Both the position numbers and the translations under genes were made by a program. Below the pieces are notes generated by a model. It was not told the origin of the DNA. It did no database searches and worked only from the letters and a program-made list of their open reading frames with translations. Shown piece after piece: positions 27,501-40,096 of a stretch of DNA of 64,000 bases. Location of the stretch: positions 24,205,886-24,269,885 of the forward strand of contig CM063500.1 in the NCBI GenBank assembly GCA_032207245.1, given 5' to 3'. Source of the DNA: Pardosa pseudoannulata (taxonomy: Eukaryota > Arthropoda > Arachnida > Araneae > Lycosidae). Numbering within the stretch: the first letter of the stretch is position 1; every line of letters begins with the position of its first letter.

Positions 27501-30180
27501 TGAAGCACAGCTCCTCGGGATTATATCCATTAGTAGAGTGAACTATTGATTAATATAATTAAATGTCTGACACTACTCTTGCATTTTGGTACTATCTAGG
27601 ATATAACCAGTAATTTCTGTTACCTCCTTTCAAAAGGTAAACACTAAATTTCTACTTTTATATATTTATTTTCTGTTAGCTTTAGACATATTCATACACT
27701 TATAAATATCTTTCTAATTCAAAGATTTATAAATTATACATTTTTATTAGTGTGTAGAACTAAAGATTGCGGATTAATAAATTCCCGACTAGTAAACCTT
27801 ACAGCATATTGTAGTACCTTGTAAAATAAAGAAATGATTAATGTAATTAACTAGCTGACAGCCTTCTTGTACTTTGATTGTAATTTTCACATATTGTATG
27901 TAACTGTTGTGGATTATTTGATTGGAATATTGATGAGTTTGCAAATTAGTGTTGCCGTAATCGATTATTATATAACTGCAGCATGGGTAACACCGTAATA
28001 GATAATAATATTACATGCCCTATAAGATAAATGAAATATGGGCCGATCGATGGCCAAGAGGCAGTGAACTACTCTTTGATACCAGAAATCGTGAATTCGA
28101 ATCCCACTACATACATGGATTTCCAAAGCCGTTCGAAATCCAGTGTAAGCTGTACTTTCCGCTCTTACTAGTCGTCATAATCAAAACAGTCGACCGTAGC
28201 GCAGTAACCAATAATTAAATTTAAATAATAAACGAAAAATTAATTAAATAAATGCAATGTTATATTGAATTTCTCCTTCCACTGTTTGATTTTAACATGA
28301 ACATTTGCACATAATAAATTATATTTATTTTGTATAGTACAGATTCTAACCCTAACTCATCAAGAATCCAATATGTATGCCTCTATCCACTTCAGATCCA
28401 ACAGAAGGATAAATTCGAGGACAGACAAACAACTTAAGCTTTTATTATACAGGGGATTTCTGTTTTCTTATTTGTCTGCAAATTAAGAAATTTTATATAT
28501 TTGCCTGCAAAATAATAAATGTCTTTATTAAAGAATTTTTTAATGACTATAGTGTAATATGTTCCATTCGTATAATAATATAATTCTTTCAATAAATACA
28601 CCAATGTTAATACCAATTTTAGTGATTATTATTTAAAAAACTATATTCATATTTTATATCCATAATGATATTAAGGGAAAAGTTAAATTTCACTGCAATT
28701 TTACACTTTTTTTATTTGTTTACTGTGACATAGAGATTGGAATTAATTATTTAAAACTGTAAACAATTATAGCGAATGCGATATAAATAAGAGACACTCT
28801 TGTGAAACTGAAAAGAGACAATCAACTAAAGAGAATGTACAAGTTCATCACTTGAGATAGGTTTTACGACTCGTAATTACATGTTTAATTTATATTCTAC
28901 TTTAAAAATGGCATCTGTTTACCTCCAGCACTTTTCTGAATGTGTCATGACACACAGCGCAGGGAATGGCTTCAGGGTCTTTTAGTTTAATACCCTCGTT
29001 AACGAACTTATACAATTGACTACATCTTTTAGAAAGACTATGCTTTCTAAATAAAGCACAGCTCCTCGTGATTGTCCATTAGTAGAGTGAACTATCGATT
29101 AATATAATTAACTTTTTGACACTATACTTATACTTAGGTACGAACAAGGATTTAACCAGGAATTTCTGGTAACTCCTTTCAAAAGTTAAACACTAAGCTT
29201 CTAATTATATATATTTTTTTCTTTTAGTTTTTATATATCCATATACTCATGAATATCTTTGTAATTGAAACATTTATAACTTACATACTTTTAACAGTCT
29301 CCAATACTAAAAATTGAGGATTAATATATTACCGACTAATAAACCTTACAGCCTATTGTAGTACCTTGTAAATTGAAGAAGTGATTAATGTACTTAAATA
29401 GCTGACAGTCTTTTTATACTTAGATTGTGATATAATTTTCAGATAAGGTATGTAGCTCTAGTGAATGATTTCATTGAAATAGATTTGAGTTTACAAATTG
29501 GTTTTGCCGTAATAGATAATAATATTATGGCATAATGGGTAACATAGAAATAGATAATGATATTTCATGCCCTATATGATAAATGCAATATTTACCGATC
29601 GATGGCCAAATGACAGGGAGCTACGCTTCGATAACACAGTTCATGGTTTCGAATCCCACTACGGGCATGGATATTCAAAGCCGTTCGGAATCCTCTTTAA
29701 GCAGTACGTCCGGGTCTTATTAGTCCTCATCAGCAAACCTGTGTACCGTAGCACACCAAACAGAAATTAAAATTAAATAATAAAATAATAATTAAATATT
29801 TCAATGTTATGTTTAATTTCTAGTGTCATTGTTTGAATTTAACATGAACATTTGCACATAATAATTTGTATTTTTTTGTATAGTAAAGATGCTAACACTA
29901 ACTCATCAAGTATCCAATATGAATACCTCTATCAATTTGAGTTCCAACTGCTTCTTAAATTCAATGACAGATCGATAGATAACTTAAGCTATTATGAGAT
30001 ATTGGATTTCTGTTTTCTTAATTGCCTGCAAACTGATAATTATTTTTTGATAAAAATTTAACATTTCCCATTTGTATAGTAATATAATTATTTCAATAAA
30101 TACACCACTTTTGATAACAATTTTAGTCCTTATTATTTAAAAGTTATATTCATATTTTATATCCAGGATGATATTAAATG
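24531..30180. repeat. Higher-order repeat, second partial copy
   Basis: Counterpart of about 12.28-17.91 kb at an offset of about 12.26 kb. Beyond 30.18 kb the match becomes a mosaic: 31050-31300 again resembles 18820-19060 but 30.18-31.0 kb does not. This suggests later gene conversion or unequal exchange. Confidence 0.8.
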
Positions 30181-32886
30181 GAAAGATATATTACACTGTA
30201 CGTTTACCGTTCATTTCTTTCTTTACTGTGACATATGAATTGGAATTCATTATCTCTAACTGTAAACAATTACAGCGATTGCGATATAAATAAGAGACAC
30301 TTTCATGAAACTGAAAAGTGACAATCAGCTAAAGAGAATGAACAAGTTCATCACTTTAGATAGGTTTTACGACTCGTAATTACATGTTTAATTTATATTC
30401 TACTTTAAAAATGCCATCTTGTTTACCTCTAGCACTTTTCTGAATGAGTTATGACACACAGAGGAGGGAATGGCTTCAGGGTCTTTTAGTTTAATGCTCT
30501 AGTTAACGAACTTATACAATTTACTACATCTTCAGAAAGAGTGCGCTTTCTAAATGAAGCACAGCTCCTCGTGATTGTCCATTAGAAGAGTGAACAATCG
30601 ATTAATGTAATTAACTTTCTGACACTATGCTTGTACTCAGGTACGAACTAGGATTTAACAAGCAATTTCTGGTAACTCCTTTTAAAAGGTAAACACTAAG
30701 CTTCGATTTTTATAAATTTATTTCTTTTAGCTTTTGATATATCCATATACTCATGAATATCTTTGTAATTGAAACAATTTATAACTTATATCTTTTTAAC
30801 AGTGTGTAATACTAAAGATTGTGGATTAATAAATTCTAGACTATTAAACCTTACATCATATTGTAGTACCTTGTAATATGAAGAAGTGAATAATATAATT
30901 AACTAGCTAACAGCCTTCTTTAATTAGATTGTGTTGTAATTTTCAGATAACATATGTAGCTCTTGTGGATAACTTGATTGAAATAGTTTTGAGTTTAAAA
31001 TTGGTATTGCAGTAATAGATAATATTACATGCCCATATGATATGATAAATGCAATATGCACCGATCGATGTCCAAATGTCAGGGTGCTACTCTTCGAGTT
31101 AGTTCTTTCGAATCCTTCTACGGGCATGGATTTTTAAAGTCGTTCGAAATCGGATGTAAGCGGTACATGCCAGTCTTATTAGTCCTCATCACCAAAACTG
31201 TAGATCGTAATGCTTCAATAAATAAATAAAATTAAAAAATATACCAATATTTAAATAAATAATGCAATATTATGTTGGACTTCTCCCTCCACTGTTTTAT
31301 TTAAACATGAACATTTGCACATAATAAATTGTATTTATTTTTATAGTAAATATGCTAAACCTAACGCATCAAGAATCCAATATGTATGCTTCTATCCATT
31401 TCAGGTCCAACCGCTTCATGAATTAGAGGACAGACAGACAGATAACTTAGACTATTATTATATAGGGGATTTCAGTTTTCTTATTTGCCTGCAAACTAAT
31501 AATTCTTTATTTACGAACATTTGTACATTTCCCTTTCGTGTACAGTAATGTATTTCTTTCAATAAATATACTACTGTTAATATCAATTTTAGTCATTATT
31601 ACTTAAAAATTATATTCGTATTTTGTATCCATAATGATATTAAATGAAAAGTTAAATAACACTGTACGTTTACCGTTTATTTCTTTTTTACCGTGACATA
31701 CAAATTTGAATTCATTATCTGAAACTGTAAACAATTACAGCGATTGCGATATAAATAAGAGAAACTCTTGTGAAACTGAAAAGAGACAATCAGCTAAAGA
31801 GAATGAACAAGTTCATCACTTTAGATAGGATTTACGACTCGTAATTAAATGACTCGTAATTAAATGTTTAATTTATATTCTACTTTAAAAATGGCATCTT
31901 GTTTATCTCCAGCACTTTTCTGAATGAGTCATGACACACAGCGCAGGGAATGGCTTCAAGGCCTTTTAGTTTAATACCCTCGTTAACGAACTTATACAAT
32001 TTACTACATCTTTAGAAAGACTGTGCTTTCTAAATGAAGCACACCTTCTCATGTTTGTCCATTAGTAGAGTGAACTATCGATTAACATAATTAACTTTCT
32101 GACTCTATGCTTGTACTTAGGTACTAACTAGGATTTAACCAGTAATTTCTAGTAACTCCTTTCAAAAATTAAACACTAATTTCTATTTTTATAAATTTAT
32201 TTCTTTTAGCTTTTGATATTTTCATACACTTAAATATATTTCTAATTGAAACATTATATTCATCTAATTTAAACATTTATATCTTTTTAACAGTGTGTAA
32301 TACTAAAGATTGTGGATTAATAAATTCTAGACTATTAAACCTTACATCATATTGTAGTACCTTGTAATATGAAGAAGTGAATAATATAATTAACTAGCTG
32401 ATTGTCTTTATGTACTTAGATTATGTTGTAATTTTCAGGTAACGTAAAGTAGCCCTTGTGGATGATTTGATTGAAATAGTTTTGCATTTACAAATTGTTG
32501 TTGCCGTAATAGATAATAATATTACGGCAATATGTTTAACACCATAATAGATAATATATCACATTCCCTATAAGATGAATGCAATATGGGCCCATCGATG
32601 GTCAAATGGCAGGGCGCTACTCTTCCATTCCAGAGTTCGTGGTTTTGAACCCCACTACGGGCATGGATGATCAAAGTGATCCGGAATCGGATTAAACAGT
32701 ACATTCCGGTCTTATTAGTCCTCATCAGCAAAACTGTAGACCATAGCGCTCCAAGCAATAATTTAAATTAAATAATAAACCAATAATTAAATAATTACAA
32801 TGTTTTGTTGTATTTCTCCTTCCACTGTTTGATTTGAACATGAACATTTACACATAAAATTTTGTATTTACTTTGTATATTAAAGA

Positions 32887-33593
32887 TGGTTAAGAAACAG
32901 TTTCAATAAAATCCTTTATCTCTGGCAGACTGTGTAAAACATGGTAAGTCTGTTTGAAATTAAAATAATCTAGCTAATATATGTAAAAACACCAAAAAAG
33001 CGATTTTTTGTTCAAATACAAATTGTCGTTTACCAAAGATACTTCTTTATAACACAAACTAAGATATCAGAATTATTTATTTTAAGTTACATTCAAATTT
33101 ACAACAGAGGTGAAGTTATTTGTAAACTTACATAACTAGATGTAGGAAAGACTTCAAGTCAAGACTTATAATAGTTCTTGACCCTTATTAATACCTTAGA
33201 TATAGTAAATTTGATAAGCATACATTTTACTACAATGTAAAAGGGATGCTTGAATAGGTAGACTTGTAAATTAAAACACATTTCCTTTACAACTTAGTAC
33301 ATGCACGCACTTCAATTTATTACTCAAATATCTTTTTCAATTTCAGTGAGTTTCATTTCTGACTTATTTACACATAAGGCTTATTTTATTACACATCACG
33401 TATTTTATGACACCGTTAAAAGTTTATGATATTTTTCATTGGCAGAAGCAAAAACCATTAGTCCATATTCTATGTAAAAAGGTAATAAAAATTATATGCT
33501 TTATGGGACAAATAGTTATTTTGAAAATATTTCACTAGGACTATATACACTAATAATTGTTGATGTCATAAATAAAAATGCAGCATATCGAGA
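32887..33593. other. AT-rich spacer, no gene seen
   Basis: Sequence changes abruptly after gtatattaaagatg at the end of the satellite. No long open frame, RNA gene or transposon end is recognisable. Confidence 0.6.
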
Positions 33594-34320
33594 AAACAAA
33601 GAATTTTTGGAACATAGAAATTGAGTTTATTGCAGCAGAATCTCATGAAAGCTTCTGGGATAAAATACACATACATCAGAAGTTTCCAAGTGCCATGCAC
33701 ACTTTCAGCAAGTTTTATTTTTTCTAGATAATATCTTGGCATAACACGTTTGAAGCTACAAACTTGCAGCAAAATTCCTGCAAGTTAGACGGAACATAAA
33801 GCGACCACTCCTTTGCAACGCTATTTTTTGCAAGAATTTTGGAGCATAGAAATTGAGTTTATTGCAGCAGAATCTCATGTAAGCTTCTGGGATAAAATGT
33901 CCATACATCAGAAGTTCCCAGACAGCTTGTACACTTTCAGCAAATTTGTTTTTTTCTAGATAATATCTTGACATAACAAATTTGACACTACAAACTTGCA
34001 GCAAAACTTCTGCAACTTAGACGGAACATAAAGTGAGCACTCCATCTCAACGCTATTTTTTGCAAGAATTTTGGAACAAAGAAATTCAGTTTCTTGCAGC
34101 AGAATCTCATGAAATCTTCTCGGAAAAAATACCCATACATCAGAAGTTCTCAGACGGCATGTACACTTTCAGCAAGTTTGGTTATTTCTAGATAATATCT
34201 TGACATAACAAATTTGACTCTACTAACTTGCTGCAAAACTAGTGAAAGTTAGATGGAACACAAAGCGACCACTCCTTTGCAACGCTATTTTGCAGCAAAA
34301 CTATTGCAATCTTGTCATAA
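33594..34320. repeat. Three tandem 240-bp repeats
   Basis: Units start at about 33597, 33837 and 34074 (aatttttggaacatagaaat and variants), with periods of about 240 and 237 bp. Each contains ttgcagcagaatctcatg, catacatcagaagtt, tctagataatatcttg and acataacaaatttga. Each also has an inverted repeat such as AACTTGCAG..CTGCAAGTT with an 8-nt loop. On the minus strand each unit keeps an ~80-codon open frame with the shared motifs RYYLE, AESV, LLMY, MRFCC and LNF. The third copy has a TGA where the other two have TGG. The following 34321-34442 (cttgcaagtttgcagg, cctgcaaactaaatttgct) looks like one terminal region of an unclassified transposon. Confidence 0.75.
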
Positions 34321-34442
34321 CAACCTTAAAGTAAGCAAAAATTCTTAAACTTGGTGCAGTCTTGTTTTAAACTTTTTGCAAGTTTGCAGGCTGGCAAAGC
34401 AAGACTACTGTAAGTTTCCTGCAAACTAAATTTGCTCTCTGG

Positions 34443-36477
<2,035 letters not shown>

Positions 36478-36593
36478 TATTCAAAGTTTTTAAGAACTTG
36501 AAATGTGATGGAAAGAATATATTTACCGAATTAAAAAATAGAAAACTTAATGGATTGCATTTATCATTGACTGAACAGTTAAAGCTGTAAAGA

Positions 36594-37752
36594 TTAACCC
36601 ATTAACGCCCAAATTATTTTTTTTCGACATAATGTTATATAATTCATAAATTGGGTGTCTTTTACTATCAACATGAATATTATTATCGAATTTTATCAAT
36701 ACGTACCATAGTTTTTAAAATATATGCTGATCTAAAAATAGATCACTGGGCGTTCGGGGGATATATTTTAGCAAACACGCAACAATCAGTAGTACTTCAA
36801 TAACGTGGTAAAAACGAACCAAATAGATAAAAACTAATGTGTTTTCTTTTAAAAAACGTTTATTTATCCAGAAATTCACAATATTACAGAATGTACTTAG
36901 TAACGTTCAGTTATTTTAAAATACAAAATTTTAATGTTTCTACAGTTTAGTGTGTAATTTGATGAAACATTTCTTGCGTAATGTGGCATCGCACTTCACA
37001 AAATATGTTAAGGACCTTCCTTATTTTATTTTTTAGTCGGACCGAAAATCCTTAGTATCACGTTGCATTTTATCAAACTCCTTTGAAGACTTTAGGGTGC
37101 ATTTCTCAGTTCTAGTGTCTCTTATACTACCAGTAGCTCGGAAGCCCTTTTCTTCTAAATTATGCAATAAGAGATGACTAGTGGAAACCTTTACATGGCT
37201 AGATGGATTTGTTTCAACAGATAATATATTCAGTACAACTCTTTCTCCCAGGGACCCTAATGAACGACTCTCATATAGTTCTTTACCACAATACAATGAA
37301 AATTTATAGCAGTATCCAGTATCAACCCACATTGCCTACAATTTGTAACCAAACCATATTGGTTTAGCTCTTATGAATTGTTTTAAAGAGTGATGTCCAT
37401 AATACCTTATAATCATCTCATACATAGAAAGGTACATGCTAAATATCCCCACTGTTTAAAATTTTCATTTACTATCTCCAATGGAGCGTGTAAATTATCA
37501 TCATCTATTTCCTTTTCATCTGTCAATTCATCTACATCAGGTGATATGGCAATAATATCCTCTTCAATTTGTTCAGAAAACAGATAATCAACTGCATCCT
37601 GAACGTTATTAAATACTTTTTGACTCATATTTTCATCTAAGGTGAAAAAACACAATATTACCAGATAGGTAGGGAGAAACGCCCGAACGCCCAGTGATCT
37701 ATTTCTAGATCAGCAATATTTCAACACTAATTTTTACTATTTATATTTATTT
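36594..37752 (-). mobile_element. Degraded piggyBac-family transposon
   Basis: The left end is TTAACCCATTAACGCCC at 36594, the typical TTAA+CCC terminus. Subterminal inverted repeats of 34 bp with one mismatch lie at 36725-36758 and 37682-37715 (core gatcactgggcgttcggg and its complement). They enclose transposase remnants on the minus strand. The matching right-hand TTAA terminus was not found, so the right limit is approximate (a TTAA occurs near 37750). The copy is internally deleted and non-autonomous. Confidence 0.8.
37033..37628 (-). pseudogene. piggyBac transposase remnant (internally deleted, frameshifted)
   Basis: The N-terminal part begins with ATG at 37628 (MSQKVFNN) and includes an acidic stretch ISPDVDELTDEKEIDDD, typical of piggyBac-like N termini. 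At about 37435 it joins, in another frame, to sequence reading EMIIRYYGHHSLKQFIRAKP then IWFGYKL, which belongs much further along the family's DDE domain. So a large internal piece is missing. A TAG interrupts ..FGYKL*AM, where the family usually has Trp. The frame continues VDTGYCYKFSLYCGKE, LGERVVLNIL, EKGFRATGSIRDTRTEKC and LKSSKEFDKM, ending at a stop at 37033. The C-terminal Cys-rich domain is absent. Full-length relatives are about 550-600 residues. Not functional. Confidence 0.85.
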
Positions 37753-38285
37753 TAAGATATCATAGCTTTATATTCTAATAGCTACATCTATGAAGATATT
37801 AAAATACCAAAAAACAGTTTAAGTTACTGGCATTGCTTAGCTGTTTTCGGTTTACTATTCAAAGTTTCCAACAACTTGAAATATAATATCATGAAGATAT
37901 TTACAGAATTAGAAATAAAATTTCGAAATGGATTGCATTTATATCTGACTGAACATTTAAAGCTGTAAAGGGTAATGATTGTTTACGAATATAGTAACTC
38001 TGAAGCAAGAATGAGTGTACGCAAGGAATTACTAAATTAGACTCCTACTAAAATTTAGGAATTAGGTTTGGTTGTTGGAGGTTTGCAAGAATTTTAAGGT
38101 TAAAATGAAGTCATAATAAATCCGTAAAAAGGTTTACTATTCAAATTTTTCAACAACTTGAAATTGGATATCATGAAGATATTTACTGAATTAAAAATAC
38201 AATTTAGAAATGGATTATATTTATAATGGAATGAACATTTAAAGCTGTAAAGGATAATGATTTTTGTCGAATGTACTAAATATGA

Positions 38286-39540
38286 AACAATAATGAGTGT
38301 ATGACTCAAGGAATTCCTAACTTTGACTCCTACTAACTTTTAGGAATTAGGTTTGGTTATATAAGAATTATGGTGTTAAAATGATGTTAAAATGACATGG
38401 ATTAATTTTGATTGCAACTGGTGGATATAAATTCCCTACATTACATATATGTATATTTACATGAATTTTATGTGATCATATAAATGGGTCAACTGACTTG
38501 CTGTAGAAACATATTTTTTTTTCATTTTATAAAATAAGGAAAATATAGAAGATAAAAAAGAGAATATGAAAGTACTCTGTTAAAAATATCGAGTTTACAC
38601 AAAACTATCTGCAAACAAGGGTCACAAAGTAAGATAACAATAATTGACTTAGCCTGTTATTGCTAAAATGAATAGTGAAGATTCATCATGATCAGATCTT
38701 CAACTCCTTTCAGAATATTCAATATTGGATAATTTATAAATAGTAAAACATTACTAAAATTGATGTCTTCAAACAAATTGGAGTTAAATTTCTTATAAAA
38801 CATGAAGTCCTTTAAGAAATAAATTTAAATAATTATATTTTTAGGATTTTTCGAATATTTTTTTAAAATTAAATTAAAGGAGTAATATATCTCTCTCTAA
38901 AAAATTCAAATTTAAACTAAATAATAAAGCCTAATAAAAGCAATTATATGACTTTAATAGTTAAGCAAATATTATTAAATTTTACTTTTCAATTATATTA
39001 AAAATCTTTAAAGTCATATAAATCGAAAAATAAATTTTACTTCTAAACTTTATTGAAAAGCCTTTTTCCACAAAAACAATGATAATTTTGATAAATAAAA
39101 TAATTATTATTAAGGTTTTCCTGTCATTCAAAATAAAAATATTCAAAATCAAAAAAGTCAAATCATTACTTTTACCTTTAAATAAAATCTAAGTATCTTT
39201 ACAAAAAGTATTGAAACGAGCTTATTTTTGATTCTTTATCCAATAAAATGTTATTCCTGCTTATAATAAATTTTTTCTAAATTTTTGATAAGGATCTAAA
39301 TTTATGAAAACAATTTAAATTATTTAATATAAAGGAATATACTGTTTAAAAACATATGAAGTTGAAAAATTATAAATCCGATTAACCAAAAATAACTGAA
39401 AAGTATAATAAATTTTCCTCCTCTAAAATGTGAACTAATCTTTTATGTCAAGTTGAAGCTATTTATCAACTTTTGTCACTAAAAATAAATTGTATACTAT
39501 AAAATATATAATTCTTTAGCATGAAAAAATGTATAATATA
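38286..39540. other. Very AT-rich spacer, no gene seen
   Basis: Long A/T-rich stretch with runs such as attattaaattttac. No supported open frame, RNA gene or transposon end. Confidence 0.6.
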
Positions 39541-39563
39541 ATAAAAATGTAATATATATATAA

Positions 39564-39605
<42 letters not shown>
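39541..39605. repeat. Short (TA)n tract
   Basis: Interrupted TA repeat (with aaattta) of about 55 bp. Confidence 0.8.
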
Positions 39606-39607
<2 letters not shown>

Positions 39608-39721
39608 CTTAATTTTACTATATAATATATTTTGTAATTAGAATCAATTTTTAATAAGCAATAAAAATAGAGTGCAGTTAAACAAAATATTATACTAATA
39701 AATTCATGAGCTTTAACATGC

Positions 39722-40096
39722 TTATACAGTATAAGAATGTTTGAATTTTAAAAATGAACCATGTACATGCAATTGCACAAATGTAATCCAGTTCAGTACA
39801 CTTGGACCTGATGTCTGATGGGCAGCAATGAAGAAGATTAAAGGCTTTAACATAAAATTTGTTGATTTTACAATACAAATATTGAACTGTTGTGCCAGCT
39901 CTTCATCTATAGAAAGATTATATTCAAAGTTTGGAGTAATCCAAAATAAATGACGAAATGGTTTAAATTTACAGACAACTTCAAAATTTGTTATTTGTAA
40001 CCATTTTTTGAATTCAACATAAATTACATATAAAACAGCTTGTATAAAAGAAAAATAAGTAAACAATTTTTTGTATCTTGGTGTTATGTTATATAT
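39722..40096 (-). other. Unrecognised open frame next to a solo LTR, low support
   Basis: A minus-strand frame stays open for about 120 codons and stops at 39722. It has a fairly protein-like composition (motifs FEVVCKFKPFRHLFWITP, SIDEELAQQFNICIV). There is no ATG near its upstream edge: the frame runs out of the LTR boundary at 40097 and the only nearby start is TTG. I recognise no domain, splice sites are not convincing, and an overlapping frame (39690-39878) is also open. It could be an exon, a decayed transposon piece, or chance. Confidence 0.15.

Larger units (their letters stand above)
12018..31760 (+). promoter_or_regulatory. Invariant TATA-type motif in each of the 14 monomers
   Basis: The 12-mer TATAAATAAGAG is present unchanged in all 14 satellite monomers, near 12018, 13455, 14969, 16519, 18017, 19518, 21081, 22709, 24270, 25717, 27229, 28779, 30283 and 31750. 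It is usually preceded by cgattgcga and followed by aaactgaaaagagacaatca. It matches a eukaryotic TATA-box consensus, but no initiator at the ideal distance is obvious and no gene follows, so promoter function is inference. The only decayed version (agaaataagag on the minus strand) is in the inverted fragment at 22071-22200. Confidence 0.4.
12775..32760 (+). repeat. tRNA-like (SINE-like) block, one per monomer, 14 copies
   Basis: Each monomer contains a block of about 170-200 bp with a tRNA-like head. An A-box-like gatggccaaatggcagggcg is followed by a short stem (actct / agagt) and a B-box-like ggtttcgaatccc inside a T-arm (gtgg..ccac). B-box positions are near 12828, 14318, 15828, 17377, 18874, 20393, 21948, 23579, 25082, 26578, 28095, 29645, 31104 and 32640. 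The following body is shared: gccgttcggaatc, cttattagtcctcatcagca, gtagaccgtagcgctcc. The A-box and T-arm most resemble class II (Leu/Ser) tRNAs without the variable arm. The first TTTT run (possible Pol III stop) comes about 230 bp after the head (near 13017 in monomer 1). No copy looks like a functional tRNA. SINE ancestry is inference. Confidence 0.6.
11610..32886. repeat. 1.52-kb composite satellite, 14 monomers
   Basis: Monomers, taken from the block tgctaaccctaactcatc, start at about 11610, 13071, 14569, 16081, 17622, 19121, 20642, 22320, 23834, 25329, 26828, 28346, 29890 and 31351. The array ends at about 32886, just before the next copy of that block would start, so it contains a whole number of units. 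Lengths run from 1461 to 1678 bp. Order within each unit: (1) the ctaaccctaactcatc / gaggacagacagacagata block; (2) a conserved block with acaattacagcgattgc, TATAAATAAGAG and atgaacaagttcat; (3) a GC-richer block with cagcacttttctgaatga, gtcatgacacacag and a hairpin; (4) an AT-rich tail with tttcagataacatatgta; (5) a tRNA-like block with ggtttcgaatccc. All open frames of 60-85 codons in this interval recur with the repeat and are not genes. Confidence 0.95.
36478..38285. repeat. ~280-bp tandem repeat, three copies, split by a piggyBac relic
   Basis: The block ttactattcaaag...aacttgaaat...gaagatatttac.gaatta...atggattgcattta...ttaaagctgtaaag occurs at 36476-36593, 37851-37970 and 38131-38255. 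The last two are about 280 bp apart. The first copy is cut off at its ctgtaaag end by the piggyBac-type element that starts with TTAA at 36594, so the element inserted into a pre-existing tandem repeat. Confidence 0.75.

Noticed and set aside
12178..31935. TGAGTCA (AP-1-like) motif within tgaatgagtcatgacacaca in most monomers
   Set aside because: A 7-bp match is expected often by chance. It is altered in monomers 6, 12 and 13, and there is no gene nearby to regulate.
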